Positions 32,578-39,760 of a DNA stretch of 39,760 nucleotides are shown one piece after another. How positions within the stretch are numbered: position 1 is the first letter of the stretch; each line of letters opens with the position of its first letter. Below the pieces are notes generated by a model. That model made no database searches, had not been told where the DNA came from, and saw only the letters and a program-made list of their open reading frames with translations. Position numbers and translations under genes: made by a program. Origin of the DNA: Prevotellaceae bacterium UBA6417 (GTDB taxonomy: Bacteria; Bacteroidota; Bacteroidia; Bacteroidales; Bacteroidaceae); the NCBI GenBank assembly GCA_002439755.1, contig DJPH01000012.1, positions 1 through 39,760 of the forward strand, in the 5' to 3' direction.

Positions 32578-34041
32578 TCAGCCCACGATGCTTTTGTATT
32601 TGCGGTAGGCCTCGTTCCATGTCGCGGTGTCTTGTGGGTCATAGCGTTTGGGCTGTTCCGACTGTGCGATGAGTGCTCTCATCTGATGAATGTCGGCTAC
32701 CATTCCGCATGCTTTGGCTTGCATCATGATGTTGCCTTCGGCGGTGGCTTCCTGCGGACCGGCATATACGGGTATGTTGAGGCTGTTGGCGATAAACTGG
32801 TCGAGTATGTAGTTGAGGCTTCCTCCTCCTATGACGTGCATTCGTTCGAGGGGGAAGGGCGACATTTCCTTGAGCATTTCGAATACGTCGCGATAGCGCA
32901 GTGCCAGTGAGTCGTAGATGCAGCGGCATTCTTCTGCATAGCCACCGGGCACGGGCTGTAGGGTGCGCCTGCAGTAGTTTCTGATGGCTTCGACCATCGA
33001 TACGGGGTTGGCAAAGTCGGGGTCGTCGGGATTGATGAGGCTTCTGAAGGGTTCCACCTTCATGGCCGCGTCATAGAGTTCGTCATAGCTTTGCGGGGCG
33101 TCGGTCCATTCTTTGCGGCAGCGCTCGAAGAGCCACATGCCGCAGATGTTCTTGAGGAATCGGGTGGTGCCTTCTATGCCGCCCTCGTTGGTGAAGTTTT
33201 TTTCAAAGCTGCTTTTGTTGATGATGGGCTTTTTGGTTTCTATGCCCATGAGGCTCCAGGTGCCGCTGCTCAGGTAGGCGAAGTTTTCATCGCGGGCGGG
33301 TATGGCGGCCACGGCCGATGCCGTGTCGTGTCCCGCCACGGCGATGACGGGTATGTCGTTGAGTCCTGTGAGTCTTTGTATTTCGGGTGTGAGCCGTCCT
33401 ATGACTTCACCCGGCTGCACGTAGCGTCCGAACTGCTTTTCGCTGATTCCGATGGGCGTCGTGAGTTCTTCGCTGATGCGTCCGGTGTGTGCGTCCATCA
33501 TCGAGCTTGTCGACAGAATGGAATATTCCGTGACCATTTCTCCGGTGAGCAGATAGGAGAGGGCATCGGGCATAAACAGTATTTTGTGGGCTGCCTCGAG
33601 TGCCGGGTCGCCGTTGCGGCGCATGGTAGCCAGCTGGAACAGGGTGTTGAAGTTCATGAACTGTATGCCGGTGATTTCATACACGCGTTCTTTGGGCACC
33701 AGCTTGAAATATTCTTCCATGGCACCTTCGGTATGGGGGTCGCGATAGGAATAGGGGTTGCGCAGGAGTGCGCCGTCGCGGCCGAAGAGGGCCACGTCTA
33801 CTCCCCAGGTGTCTATGCCGATGCTTTCGATGGTGAAGTTTTCCTGTGCCACGGTTTTGAGTCCGCGCAGGATTTCCCAATACAGTGCCTGGATGTCCCA
33901 ATAGCAGTGACCGGTCATTTGGATGATGTTGTTGGGAAAGCGGGTGATTTCCCTGCGGGTTAACTTGTCGCCCTCAAGGGTTCCCAAAATGGTTCTGCCG
34001 CTCGATGCGCCCAAGTCAACCGCGAAGAAATGTTTTTTCAT
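32578..34041 (-). CDS. rhaB: Rhamnulokinase
   Basis: 487 residues, FGGY/ASKHA sugar kinase: phosphate-1 motif FAVDLGASSGRTILG at the N-terminus, the G-I-D-T-W-G-V-D phosphate-binding motif, AVAGHDTASAVAAIPA, and the C-terminal IGGGSLNYILDQ. It phosphorylates L-rhamnulose. First gene of the rha operon. No AraC-type rhamnose regulator lies next to the operon, unlike in several other Bacteroides. Confidence 0.96.
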   Translation of the reverse strand: MKKHFFAVDLGASSGRTILGTLEGDKLTRREITRFPNNIIQMTGHCYWDIQALYWEILRGLKTVAQENFTIESIGIDTWGVDVALFGRDGALLRNPYSYRDPHTEGAMEEYFKLVPKERVYEITGIQFMNFNTLFQLATMRRNGDPALEAAHKILFMPDALSYLLTGEMVTEYSILSTSSMMDAHTGRISEELTTPIGISEKQFGRYVQPGEVIGRLTPEIQRLTGLNDIPVIAVAGHDTASAVAAIPARDENFAYLSSGTWSLMGIETKKPIINKSSFEKNFTNEGGIEGTTRFLKNICGMWLFERCRKEWTDAPQSYDELYDAAMKVEPFRSLINPDDPDFANPVSMVEAIRNYCRRTLQPVPGGYAEECRCIYDSLALRYRDVFEMLKEMSPFPLERMHVIGGGSLNYILDQFIANSLNIPVYAGPQEATAEGNIMMQAKACGMVADIHQMRALIAQSEQPKRYDPQDTATWNEAYRKYKSIVG

Positions 34042-34079
34042 AATATGTTTAAAGTATCAGATTGGGTGTGTTTGTAATG

Positions 34080-34087
34080 CGAAGTTA
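34080..34087 (-). promoter_or_regulatory. Probable -7 element of the rha operon (one mismatch)
   Basis: TAACTTCG on the minus strand, 38 nt before the rhaB ATG; one base off TAnnTTTG and no clear -33 box, which would suit a promoter that needs an activator. Confidence 0.35.
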
Positions 34088-34176
34088 GCGATTTTATCTT
34101 TACTACCATCGGGTGTGGTCGGTTTGTTTTCCGGTTTTAATTGTTTTTAACTGGCGATGTCTCCGATTCCTTGTTT

Positions 34177-35049
34177 TCACTTGCCAAAGTTGCGTGAGGC
34201 GAAGGGCAGGCTAGCGCGCAGGGCGGTGTGCCAGTATTCCCAGTTGTGCGAGCCGTTGCGCACGCGCAGCTCACATTTGATATTGTTGTCGCGCATGAGC
34301 ATGTGGAAGGTTTCGTTGAGCTTCAGCAAATAGTCGTCGTCGCCGCAGTCGACATACCATTTTACGGTTTTAAGTCTGTCCTTGGCCGCGCCATCGGCTT
34401 TTTTAAGGTATTCGATGCACGAGTTGTCGTGTACGGCCACCTGCACATAGGCCAGTTTGGTTGTTTCGGCGCGTTTCTTGTCGTCCACGTCCTGGTCGAG
34501 CCATGCGCTCATGGCATAGCACGAGGAGAAGAGCTCGGGATGCTTCTGGCAGTAGGATACGCTGCCGCCGCCGCCCATGGAGAGGCCGCTCACGGCGCGG
34601 TGCTGCTTGTCGGAGGCTATGTTGAACTTCTTTTCTATATAGGGCATGAATTCTTCGAAGAAAAACCGCTCATACGACCATCCGGGCATGTTGAAGTAGC
34701 CGCACCAGTCGCCCTTGGAGACGTCGCCGCCGGCGTTGGGCATCACGATGACCATGGGCACGGCTTCGCCCGAGGCCATCAGTTCGTCGGTCACTATCTG
34801 CATCTGTCCTTTGATGGCCCATCCCGTGTGGTCGTCGCCCAGACCGTGGAGCAGGTAGAGCACCGGATATTTCTGCGGCCTTGTGGCGTCGAATCCGTCG
34901 GGCAGATATACATTATAATGTCGTTCGGCGTTCAGTATCTTGCTTTGCATCTTTTCGGTGACGATGCGGCCGGCTTCGGCGCTTGTGCCGGCGGTCAGGA
35001 GAATCAGGGCCGCCATCAGGGTCTTCAGTGCTGTTATTGATTTTGTCAT
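34177..35049 (-). CDS. Secreted esterase, alpha/beta hydrolase (esterase D / feruloyl esterase-like)
   Basis: 290 residues from ATG 35049. Signal peptide about 1-26 (LMAALILLTAGTSAEA). Catalytic Ser 157 in GLSMGG; oxyanion region LYLLHGLGDDHTGW (65-78); Asp in VDCGDDDYLL and His in GSHNWEYWH complete the triad. Relatives remove acetyl or feruloyl groups from plant polysaccharides or hydrolyse small esters such as S-formylglutathione; secretion and the neighbouring rhamnose operon suggest carbohydrate use. The exact substrate is unknown. The -7 box at 35076-35083 lies before it. Confidence 0.88.
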   Translation of the reverse strand: MTKSITALKTLMAALILLTAGTSAEAGRIVTEKMQSKILNAERHYNVYLPDGFDATRPQKYPVLYLLHGLGDDHTGWAIKGQMQIVTDELMASGEAVPMVIVMPNAGGDVSKGDWCGYFNMPGWSYERFFFEEFMPYIEKKFNIASDKQHRAVSGLSMGGGGSVSYCQKHPELFSSCYAMSAWLDQDVDDKKRAETTKLAYVQVAVHDNSCIEYLKKADGAAKDRLKTVKWYVDCGDDDYLLKLNETFHMLMRDNNIKCELRVRNGSHNWEYWHTALRASLPFASRNFGK

Positions 35050-35075
35050 GTGCGGTTGATGTTTCAATCTGCCTA

Positions 35076-35106
35076 CAAATTTATGCCTTTTGTTTTAAAC
35101 GGCCAA
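35076..35106 (-). promoter_or_regulatory. Promoter of the esterase gene
   Basis: TTGG (35103-35106), 19 nt, TAAATTTG (35076-35083) on the minus strand; same spacing as the perfect proS and LRR promoters, -33 with one mismatch. Confidence 0.5.
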
Positions 35107-35147
35107 TCCGCGGGCCATGTTTTTTCTTTTGCTTTCACTTTTTACGA

Positions 35148-35180
35148 CATCGGGCGGCAGAGGTTGTCTGTCGCCCGATG
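35148..35180. other. Long hairpin between the esterase promoter and a small ORF
   Basis: 13-bp stem with one G-T pair (35148-35160 with 35168-35180, arms CATCGGGCGGCAG and CTGTCGCCCGATG), loop 7 nt. There is no T-run on either side in the right place, so it is not a classical terminator for the small ORF or HU genes, though it may protect the 3' end. Confidence 0.55.
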
Positions 35181-35183
35181 GTC

Positions 35184-35324
35184 TCATTTGCGCTTGTGAA
35201 TGCGGTTTACATTGTCTACGATGCCTGCCAGCTTTTGCTTGTCGTCGTCGCCAAACAGGCCGCTGTTGAGCAGTATTTGAATGATCTGCAGCACAATGCG
35301 CAGCAGGAAGGGGATGTTGATCAT
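35184..35324 (-). CDS. Small ORF, 46 residues, unknown
   Basis: Translates MINIPFLLRIVLQIIQILLN, then SGLFGDDDKQKLAGIVDNVN, then RIHKRK. The first 25 residues form a hydrophobic, perhaps amphipathic helix, the rest is charged with a basic end. It lies in the 200-nt gap after the first HU-like gene in the same orientation, and its stop is followed directly by a hairpin. No family recognised; a membrane-associated peptide is possible. Coding status is supported only by the clean reading frame and its position. Confidence 0.5.
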   Translation of the reverse strand: MINIPFLLRIVLQIIQILLNSGLFGDDDKQKLAGIVDNVNRIHKRK

Positions 35325-35381
35325 GGCATTTGGTTTTTCAAGTTGACGTCTGGTTTTTTGAGTTCTCCCTCACTGCCGTGT

Positions 35382-35780
35382 CTAAGCCTGCCTGTTCATC
35401 ACGAGCTTCATCCCCTGGGCTGCCGGATTGACGGCCACGGCTTCCTTGAGCATGCGGCTCGGCGTGAACTGCACGCGCAACTGCTCGATGTCGTCGGCGA
35501 TGACGTCGTCGGCCACGTCGCGGCCTTTTGCCTTGGCCGTCAGGCGAAACGAACCGAGGGTGCCCAGCCTTACGCTCTTGCCGTCGAGCAGGGCGGCTGC
35601 CACCTGCTCTTCGAGGGCCGACAGGGTGGCCACCACGTCGGGGCGCGCTATGGTGCTCTCGCGGGCTATGCTGTCGACAAAACTGTCGAAATCCATGGGA
35701 CTGGTGCCGCTCACGGCGGGATAGAAGGCATCTTCCTTCGTCTTGGGGTTCTTGCGTTTTACTGCTTTCAGTGTAATCAT
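35382..35780 (-). CDS. HU-like DNA-binding protein (HU-HIG type), copy 1
   Basis: 132 residues. N-terminal ITLKAVKRKNPKTKEDAFYPAV start typical of Bacteroidales HU-like proteins, then the HU core SIARESTIARPDVVATLSALEEQV and LLDGKSVRLGTLGSFRL. The C-terminal arm RVQFTPSRMLKEAV resembles the domain that closes HU-HIG proteins. Probably a nucleoid-associated or phage-type DNA-bending protein. It starts 53 nt after its paralogue (next entry), and the two are about as long and share the GKSVRL/LGSF region. Confidence 0.88.
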   Translation of the reverse strand: MITLKAVKRKNPKTKEDAFYPAVSGTSPMDFDSFVDSIARESTIARPDVVATLSALEEQVAAALLDGKSVRLGTLGSFRLTAKAKGRDVADDVIADDIEQLRVQFTPSRMLKEAVAVNPAAQGMKLVMNRQA

Positions 35781-35833
35781 GGTTTTTTGGTTTTTGGTTA
35801 AAGGTTAAGGTTTACAAGGCTGGCGGTTTCTCT

Positions 35834-36238
35834 TCAGACGGTTCCATCCTGCTTTTTGAATTTGAGACTGCTGTTTGCACGATTGAAAGTGCGGAGCAGC
35901 TTCGAGCTCTTGCTGAAATGGATGCGCAGGCGTTCCACATCGTCGGTTTTCACGTCGTCGGCCGCGGTCTTGCCGCCTTTTTTGGAATTGACGCGCACAT
36001 GAAAGCTTCCCAGATTGGGCAGTCTCACACTGCGGCCCTCGCAGAGCGAAGTGGCCACATGCTCCTCGACGGCGGCGAGCACGCCCTTCACGTCGTGTAC
36101 GGATACGGTACAGGCACAGCTGATGCGCAGTGCCACCTCGTCGAGATCCAGATGTCCCGAACATACCGGCATGGGATAGAACTTCTGCTTCGTGGCATCG
36201 GCCGGATTTTTCTTTTTAATCACTTTGTAGATGATCAT
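35834..36238 (-). CDS. HU-like DNA-binding protein (HU-HIG type), copy 2
   Basis: 134 residues from ATG 36238. IIYKVIKKKNPADATKQKFYP start, ISCACTVSVHDVKGVLAAVEEHVATSLCEGRSVRLPNLGSFHVRV core and VERLRIHFSKSSKLLRTF arm match copy 1 in order. The longer frame to 36394 would run through the promoter box, so it was rejected. First gene of the minus-strand HU pair; the two probably arose by tandem duplication. Confidence 0.88.
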   Translation of the reverse strand: MIIYKVIKKKNPADATKQKFYPMPVCSGHLDLDEVALRISCACTVSVHDVKGVLAAVEEHVATSLCEGRSVRLPNLGSFHVRVNSKKGGKTAADDVKTDDVERLRIHFSKSSKLLRTFNRANSSLKFKKQDGTV

Positions 36239-36312
36239 AATACTAATTTTTTTGTGGGTCTCCCGCTTCCGGCCTTCGTGGCCCGCGGCAGGTCGCCCGG
36301 TTAACGATATGG

Positions 36313-36343
36313 CAAAGTTACGAAGACTGTTGGCCGCTTCCAA
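36313..36343 (-). promoter_or_regulatory. Promoter of the HU-like pair
   Basis: TTGG (36340-36343), 19 nt, TAACTTTG (36313-36320) on the minus strand; ATG is 75 nt downstream. Confidence 0.55.
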
Positions 36344-36618
36344 GCGTTTTTCGCGCAGCAGTGCAGCAAAACCCGCAATTTGTCTGCAACACATTGAACG
36401 GCAATATGTTGCAAAACACCATTCGTTTCACTTTTTTTCGCGGCCCTCCCCCGGCGGCCGCTCCTGCAAGGCTCATGGCCGCGAGGCGTGGGCTCTAAAT
36501 GACGGCCGTTGGGCTCTGAGTGGCGCCGATGGGGCAGGGCAGCATCGCAGAAAGACCCGCAGATGTGACATTTTTAAGATTTTTACGGCCTGAAAACGGC
36601 ATTTTGAAAAGAAAGCAG
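36344..36618. other. Divergent intergenic region HU pair / asnA
   Basis: No gene, repeat or RNA recognised. It contains GC-rich patches around 36440-36540 and an AT-rich stretch before the asnA promoter. Confidence 0.5.
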
Positions 36619-36626
36619 TACCTTTG
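36619..36626 (+). promoter_or_regulatory. -7 promoter element of asnA
   Basis: TACCTTTG, 30 nt before the asnA ATG. A TTTG at 36603-36606 is too close (12 nt) to be the -33 box. Confidence 0.5.
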
Positions 36627-36656
36627 CACGACAAAATAATTCTAAGACACATTTGC

Positions 36657-37694
36657 ATGAGCAAATTGATTGAAATACGCGATTATAAGCCGCTGCTGGA
36701 CGTACAGCAGAACGAGCTGGCCATAAAACTGGTGAAGAGCTTCTTTCAGGAAAACCTGGCCACGGGACTCAAGCTGCACCGCACCACGGGTCCCCTCTTT
36801 GTGCTCAAGGGCACCGGCATCAACGATGACCTGAGCGGCACCGAGCGTGCCGTCACTTTTCCCGTGCGCGACATGGGCGACGCACGCGCCGAGGTGGTTC
36901 ACTCGCTGGCCAAGTGGAAACGCCTGATACTGGCCGACCACCACATAGAGCCGGGCTACGGCATCTATACCGACATGAACGCCATACGCGCCGACGAGGA
37001 GCTCGACAACACGCATTCGCTCTATGTGGACCAGTGGGACTGGGAGCGCGTCATAACGCCCGCCGAGCGCACCACGGCATTCCTGCGCAAAGTGGTCAAG
37101 CGCATCTACTCGGCCATGCTGCGCACCGAGTTTCTTGTGTGTGAGCAATATCCCCAAATCAGGCCCCAGCTCACCGACAACATCTGCTTTATCCACGCCG
37201 AAGAGCTGCGCCGCCGCTATCCCGACAAAACCGCCAAAGAGCGCGAAGACCTCATAGCCCGCGAAAAAGGCAGCGTGTTCATCATCGGCATAGGAGGCCC
37301 CCTGGGCGACGGCAAGCCCCACGACCTGCGCGCCCCCGACTATGACGACTACTCCACGCCGGGCGACGACGGACTGCCCGGACTCAACGGCGACCTCATC
37401 GTATGGGACGACGTGCTGCAACACTCGCTCGAACTCAGCTCCATGGGCATACGCGTAGACCGGGAAGCCCTCGTGAGACAGCTGCACCAGTCGGGCAACG
37501 ACGACCGTCTGCAGCTCTACTTCCACCGCAGGCTGATGAACGGCGAACTGCCGCTGAGCATCGGAGGAGGCATAGGGCAGTCGCGCCTGTGCATGCTCTT
37601 CTTGCGCAAGGCCCACATCGGCGAAGTGCAGGCCAGCATATGGCCCGACGACATGCGTCGCCGCTGTGCCGAAGCCGGCATCAGACTCATCTGA
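36657..37694 (+). CDS. asnA: Aspartate-ammonia ligase (asparagine synthetase A)
   Basis: 345 residues from ATG 36657. Class II aaRS-like fold; KLHRTTGPLFVLKGTGINDDLSGTERAVTFP, LHSLAKWKR-type segment HSLAKWKRLIL, THSLYVDQWDWE, FIIGIGGPLGDGKPHDLRAPDYDDY and SIGGGIGQSRLCMLFLRKAHIGEVQ are characteristic. It makes asparagine from aspartate, ammonia and ATP. Its own promoter and a strong terminator make it a single-gene unit. Confidence 0.97.
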   Translation: MSKLIEIRDYKPLLDVQQNELAIKLVKSFFQENLATGLKLHRTTGPLFVLKGTGINDDLSGTERAVTFPVRDMGDARAEVVHSLAKWKRLILADHHIEPGYGIYTDMNAIRADEELDNTHSLYVDQWDWERVITPAERTTAFLRKVVKRIYSAMLRTEFLVCEQYPQIRPQLTDNICFIHAEELRRRYPDKTAKEREDLIAREKGSVFIIGIGGPLGDGKPHDLRAPDYDDYSTPGDDGLPGLNGDLIVWDDVLQHSLELSSMGIRVDREALVRQLHQSGNDDRLQLYFHRRLMNGELPLSIGGGIGQSRLCMLFLRKAHIGEVQASIWPDDMRRRCAEAGIRLI

Positions 37695-37755
37695 CGCCCC
37701 GCAAGTACACCCCTAAGGCAACCCAAAAACAGTTCATCATAATCAAATTTTATAT

Positions 37756-37790
37756 GGAGACCTGCTGAGACGGCACGTCTCCTTTTTTTT
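37756..37790 (+). terminator. Rho-independent terminator of asnA
   Basis: Stem GGAGAC (37756-37761) with GTCTCC (37777-37782), extended inward after one mismatch by four pairs, followed by T8. It is 60 nt after the stop codon. Confidence 0.85.
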
Positions 37791-37879
37791 ATCTGCTGAC
37801 AATCATGCAGTTGCAAAAAAATCGCGATAAAACAGAAAAATAATCGCAAATTTTCTTGCGCGGAACAAAAAGAATACAC

Positions 37880-37887
37880 TATCTTTG
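37880..37887 (+). promoter_or_regulatory. -7 promoter element of the right-edge three-gene block
   Basis: TATCTTTG, 38 nt before the ATG at 37926; a TTG 21 nt upstream (37856-37858) may serve as -33. Confidence 0.5.
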
Positions 37888-37925
37888 CAGCGAAAACAGA
37901 AGTTAACCTTATTATTCAAAATAAT

Positions 37926-38228
37926 ATGATGAACTTAAGCGATCTAAAAACCAAAATGCCCACCGTCTCAGGCAGCTACATCAAGAGACATCCCGAACTG
38001 GCCGACGTGCTCAAGCACCTGCGCCCGGGCAGCTGCATCAGTATGAACAACGGCGCGCACTACCTGATGTGCGAAGCCCTGTATGAACCCCTCGACTACC
38101 GCCCCTGCCTGCGCTGCTCACTGCAGCATCAGAGCGAGAGCTTCTGCCTGCGCCACCGCCTGTGCTGTGCCCATGCACGACCCGATGGCACAAGCGTACG
38201 TTTCATCCTTTTAACCCCCGAATCATGA
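37926..38228 (+). CDS. Hypothetical protein, Cys/His-rich C-terminal half
   Basis: 100 residues, not recognised. N-terminal SDLKTKMPTVSGSYIKRHPELADVLKHL looks like a small helical domain; the middle has CISMNNGAHYLMCEAL, and CLRC...SFCLRHRLCCAH could bind a metal. First gene of the block; its TGA overlaps the next ATG (ATGA), so the two are translationally coupled. The two adjacent start codons (37926, 37929) are equally likely. Confidence 0.65.
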   Translation: MMNLSDLKTKMPTVSGSYIKRHPELADVLKHLRPGSCISMNNGAHYLMCEALYEPLDYRPCLRCSLQHQSESFCLRHRLCCAHARPDGTSVRFILLTPES

Positions 38229-39049
38229 ACGAAAACATACGCAAAAGCTGCGAATCAATGATGGATACGCTCCGCTGCTATTCGGCCACGTGGCTCAGAC
38301 GGGCCATTGTCCGATATGAAGCCACCGGCGAAGAACCCTATGTGCCCGTCCGCATAAGCAACACCGCCAAGGCCATGTGGAAACTGATGAAAGCACTCAT
38401 CGACGAAGACAAAAAAAGCCGCAAAAACAGCCCGAAGCGCAATGAACCCCCGTATTCAACCCCCGTATTCAATACGGGTTGCGAAAAAAAAGAAAGAAAA
38501 AACGAAAGAAAAGAACTTTCCCCCACACCCCCTATAGAAAAGAAAGAAATAAAGAAAGAAAAAAACTCTCTCTTGCCCGCACATGCGTGCGTGCGCACGG
38601 GGGAGGGGGAAACAAAGACCCCGCAGCCCGATATGCACAACAGGGAGCAGGCACCCCATCCGGCAACAGAAGCCCGCGCCTCGATGGTGCACGGATATTA
38701 CAACCAGATTGCCGGAGTGGCCGGACTGCTGCCCCTGCCGCCACTGTCGCGGCGCCTCACAGACAACATGACAGCCGTGCTGCGTGGATACAGCGACAAG
38801 GAAATAGCCCGCGCCATAGAGCGCGCCTCGCGCAGCGACACACTGTGCGGACGCAGGAAACACGGCTTCCGGGCCGACTTCTTCTGGATATTCGAGACAA
38901 AGCATTATACACGAATCGAAAGCGGATTTTATGACAACAAAGAAACTGTCGACACTGATAGGGAAGCAATCAGGCTGCTGGCCGACAAATACCGGGACGA
39001 ACAGCTTGGCACCGGCTGCGAGGCAGAGGTTGACCAGACGCTATGGTGA
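38225..39049 (+). CDS. Replisome-organizer-like / phage-type hypothetical protein
   Basis: 274 residues from ATG 38225. The N-terminal part (1-65, SATWLRRAIVRYEATGEEPYVPV) is a helical domain; residues about 65-150 are a low-complexity Lys/Glu/Pro linker; the C-terminal LTDNMTAVLRGYSDKEIARAIERASRS...GFRADFFWIFETKHYTRIESGFYDN matches the W-x-F-x-x-x-x-x-x-x-x-I-x-x-G-x-Y-D ending of the Bacteroidetes phage and plasmid replication-initiation (DnaD/replisome organizer-like) proteins. A role in replication of a mobile element is inferred, not proved. The linker holds a 13-bp direct repeat and two polypurine tracts. Confidence 0.65.
   Translation: MNENIRKSCESMMDTLRCYSATWLRRAIVRYEATGEEPYVPVRISNTAKAMWKLMKALIDEDKKSRKNSPKRNEPPYSTPVFNTGCEKKERKNERKELSPTPPIEKKEIKKEKNSLLPAHACVRTGEGETKTPQPDMHNREQAPHPATEARASMVHGYYNQIAGVAGLLPLPPLSRRLTDNMTAVLRGYSDKEIARAIERASRSDTLCGRRKHGFRADFFWIFETKHYTRIESGFYDNKETVDTDREAIRLLADKYRDEQLGTGCEAEVDQTLW
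38445..38480. repeat. Two 13-bp direct repeats and an inverted arm inside the linker of the replisome-organizer-like gene
   Basis: AACCCCCGTATTC occurs twice in tandem (38445-38457, 38458-38470) and is followed by AATACGGGTT (38471-38480), which forms a near-perfect palindrome with the second copy. Purine-only tracts with A7-A8 runs follow (38482-38513 and 38537-38566). Confidence 0.8.
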
Positions 39050-39620
39050 CGCCGCCGCCTTCAGCCGCGCCTTCTCGCCCGAAAAGACCGAAGCCTTTGC
39101 GGCACACCCCGAACGGTGCGTGGCCGGCGAAGCACCGGCCCTCGTAGACGTGGCACTGGCCTATGGCGACACCGCGGCACGAGCTTGGCTCATGGCACAG
39201 ATCAAAGCTCTGGCCGAATATTGCGGCGACCGCAACGCACTCACCGCCGACCAGTGCTACCAATGCGCCTCAAACATGCAGACACACTACTTCTATCTGA
39301 AAACCACCGACTTCATGCTCTATTTCAGCCTTGTCAAAGCCGGACGCTACGGATGCTTCTACGGACGCATAGACCCCATGCGCATCGTGGGATGGCTCAA
39401 AAACTATGTGGACGACCGCAACCGCATCTATGCACGCGTCGAAGCGCAGCGCGCCGCCGACCGACAACGCGAGGACGACCGGCATCAACGCTACGGGCCG
39501 TCCATGAGCCGCGAAGAGTATGAACAGTGGAAACGCGACAACCCCGAAAGCTATGCCCGGCTCATGGATGAGATCAAAGCCGGGGACGAAGCACGGAAGC
39601 GGCGGCGCGAGGGGCAATGA
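38931..39620 (+). CDS. Hypothetical protein, conserved RRYGD...GRYGCFYGRIDP family
   Basis: 229 residues. Conserved-looking core at 36-170: RRYGDAAAFSRAFSPEKTEAFAAHPERCVAGEAPALVDVALAYGD, AWLMAQIKALAEY, YFYLKTTDFMLYFSLVKAGRYGCFYGRIDPMRIV and DDRNRIYARVEAQRAADR; the C-terminal 60 residues are basic and charged. I recall similar Bacteroidales proteins placed after the replisome-organizer-like gene, but no function. The N-terminal 35 residues overlap the preceding gene by 119 nt; a later non-ATG start nearer 39000 is possible. Confidence 0.65.
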   Translation: MTTKKLSTLIGKQSGCWPTNTGTNSLAPAARQRLTRRYGDAAAFSRAFSPEKTEAFAAHPERCVAGEAPALVDVALAYGDTAARAWLMAQIKALAEYCGDRNALTADQCYQCASNMQTHYFYLKTTDFMLYFSLVKAGRYGCFYGRIDPMRIVGWLKNYVDDRNRIYARVEAQRAADRQREDDRHQRYGPSMSREEYEQWKRDNPESYARLMDEIKAGDEARKRRREGQ

Positions 39621-39662
39621 CCGAAAAAAGGGAGAATAAGGCTGTGAAGGAAATGCAGGTGC

Positions 39663-39696
39663 AAAAAAAAAAGATCGGTACTCACGTACGGATCTT
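39663..39696 (-). terminator. Rho-independent terminator for a gene entering from the right
   Basis: Hairpin 39671-39681 with 39686-39696 (arms AAGATCGGTAC and GTACGGATCTT, one G-G mismatch, loop TCAC). On the minus strand it is followed by T10. It fits the end of the minus-strand tRNA transcript just beyond it. Confidence 0.65.
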
Positions 39697-39742
39697 AACA
39701 AATCTAACTATGAAAAATTTTAAATCTATTTGAATGTAAAGT

Positions 39743-39760
39743 GACTCCGCTGGGATTCAA
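39743..39760 (-). tRNA. Probable tRNA, 3' end only (cut by window edge)
   Basis: On the minus strand TTGAATCCCAGCGGAGTCA matches a T-loop tail, a five-base T-stem arm (CCCAG), a seven-base acceptor arm (CGGAGTC) and an A discriminator; no CCA is encoded. The rest of the gene lies outside, so the amino acid cannot be assigned. The terminator at 39663-39696 lies in the right place downstream. Confidence 0.5.

Noticed and set aside
33091..33963. 290-codon plus-strand open frame
   Set aside because: Antisense shadow of rhaB.
35148..35180. Intrinsic terminator
   Set aside because: Strong stem, but no T-run follows it on either strand in the direction of a gene that ends there.

Overview
The window looks like a Bacteroidales chromosome, most likely Prevotellaceae or a close relative. 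Evidence: promoters of the Bacteroidetes type (TAnnTTTG near -7, in two cases with TTTG exactly 19 nt upstream), almost no Shine-Dalgarno sequences, an IS30-type transposase end, a BspA-like leucine-rich surface protein, a DUF4270 lipoprotein, tandem HU-like (HU-HIG) proteins, a GT5-only 'glycogen synthase' next to panC, and a rhaB-rhaA-rhaT-rhaD rhamnose operon in the usual Bacteroides order. No database search was possible; names rest on motifs and gene context.

Left part (1-8600) is AT-rich and reads as an acquired defence island. It holds the 3' end of an IS30 transposase; a type II restriction-modification unit with a C5-cytosine methyltransferase split into two overlapping genes and an XcyI-like endonuclease whose 5' end is shifted out of frame at an A8/T8 run; a solitary AAA/DUF4143 ATPase; and a compact minus-strand operon reading XRE-type regulator, internally deleted Dam-type methylase, KilA-N protein, class III Fic protein, small PUA/EVE-like protein, and a one-chain GmrSD-type (DUF262+DUF1524) nuclease. 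The last three are coupled by 1-nt overlap or 2-nt spacing, and this is my best candidate for an undescribed system.

A degenerate 22-bp tandem repeat (8630-8761) marks the boundary to GC-richer core genome. Core block 1 (8833-20693, minus) is two operons. One is glyS, FKBP-like lipoprotein, folP, cdaA and a 122-residue conserved protein. The other is proS, hisH, hisA, hisF, hisIE, ftsE, lysC, lysA. Next come a BspA-like LRR protein with its own promoter and terminator, a divergent OmpA-type lipoprotein, and the transglycosylase mtgA.

Core block 2 (24643-34087) holds an AraC regulator, DUF4270 lipoprotein and GT5-domain protein (minus), the divergent pantothenate pair panC-panD (plus), and the rhamnose operon (minus), separated from panD by a bidirectional terminator. 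Between rhaA and rhaT lie hairpins that could act as an attenuator.

Right part (34177-39760): a secreted esterase, a 46-residue ORF, two HU-like paralogues (minus), asnA with a strong terminator, then a three-gene plus-strand block of unknown or replisome-organizer-like proteins that ends beside what appears to be the 3' end of a minus-strand tRNA gene and its terminator at the window edge.
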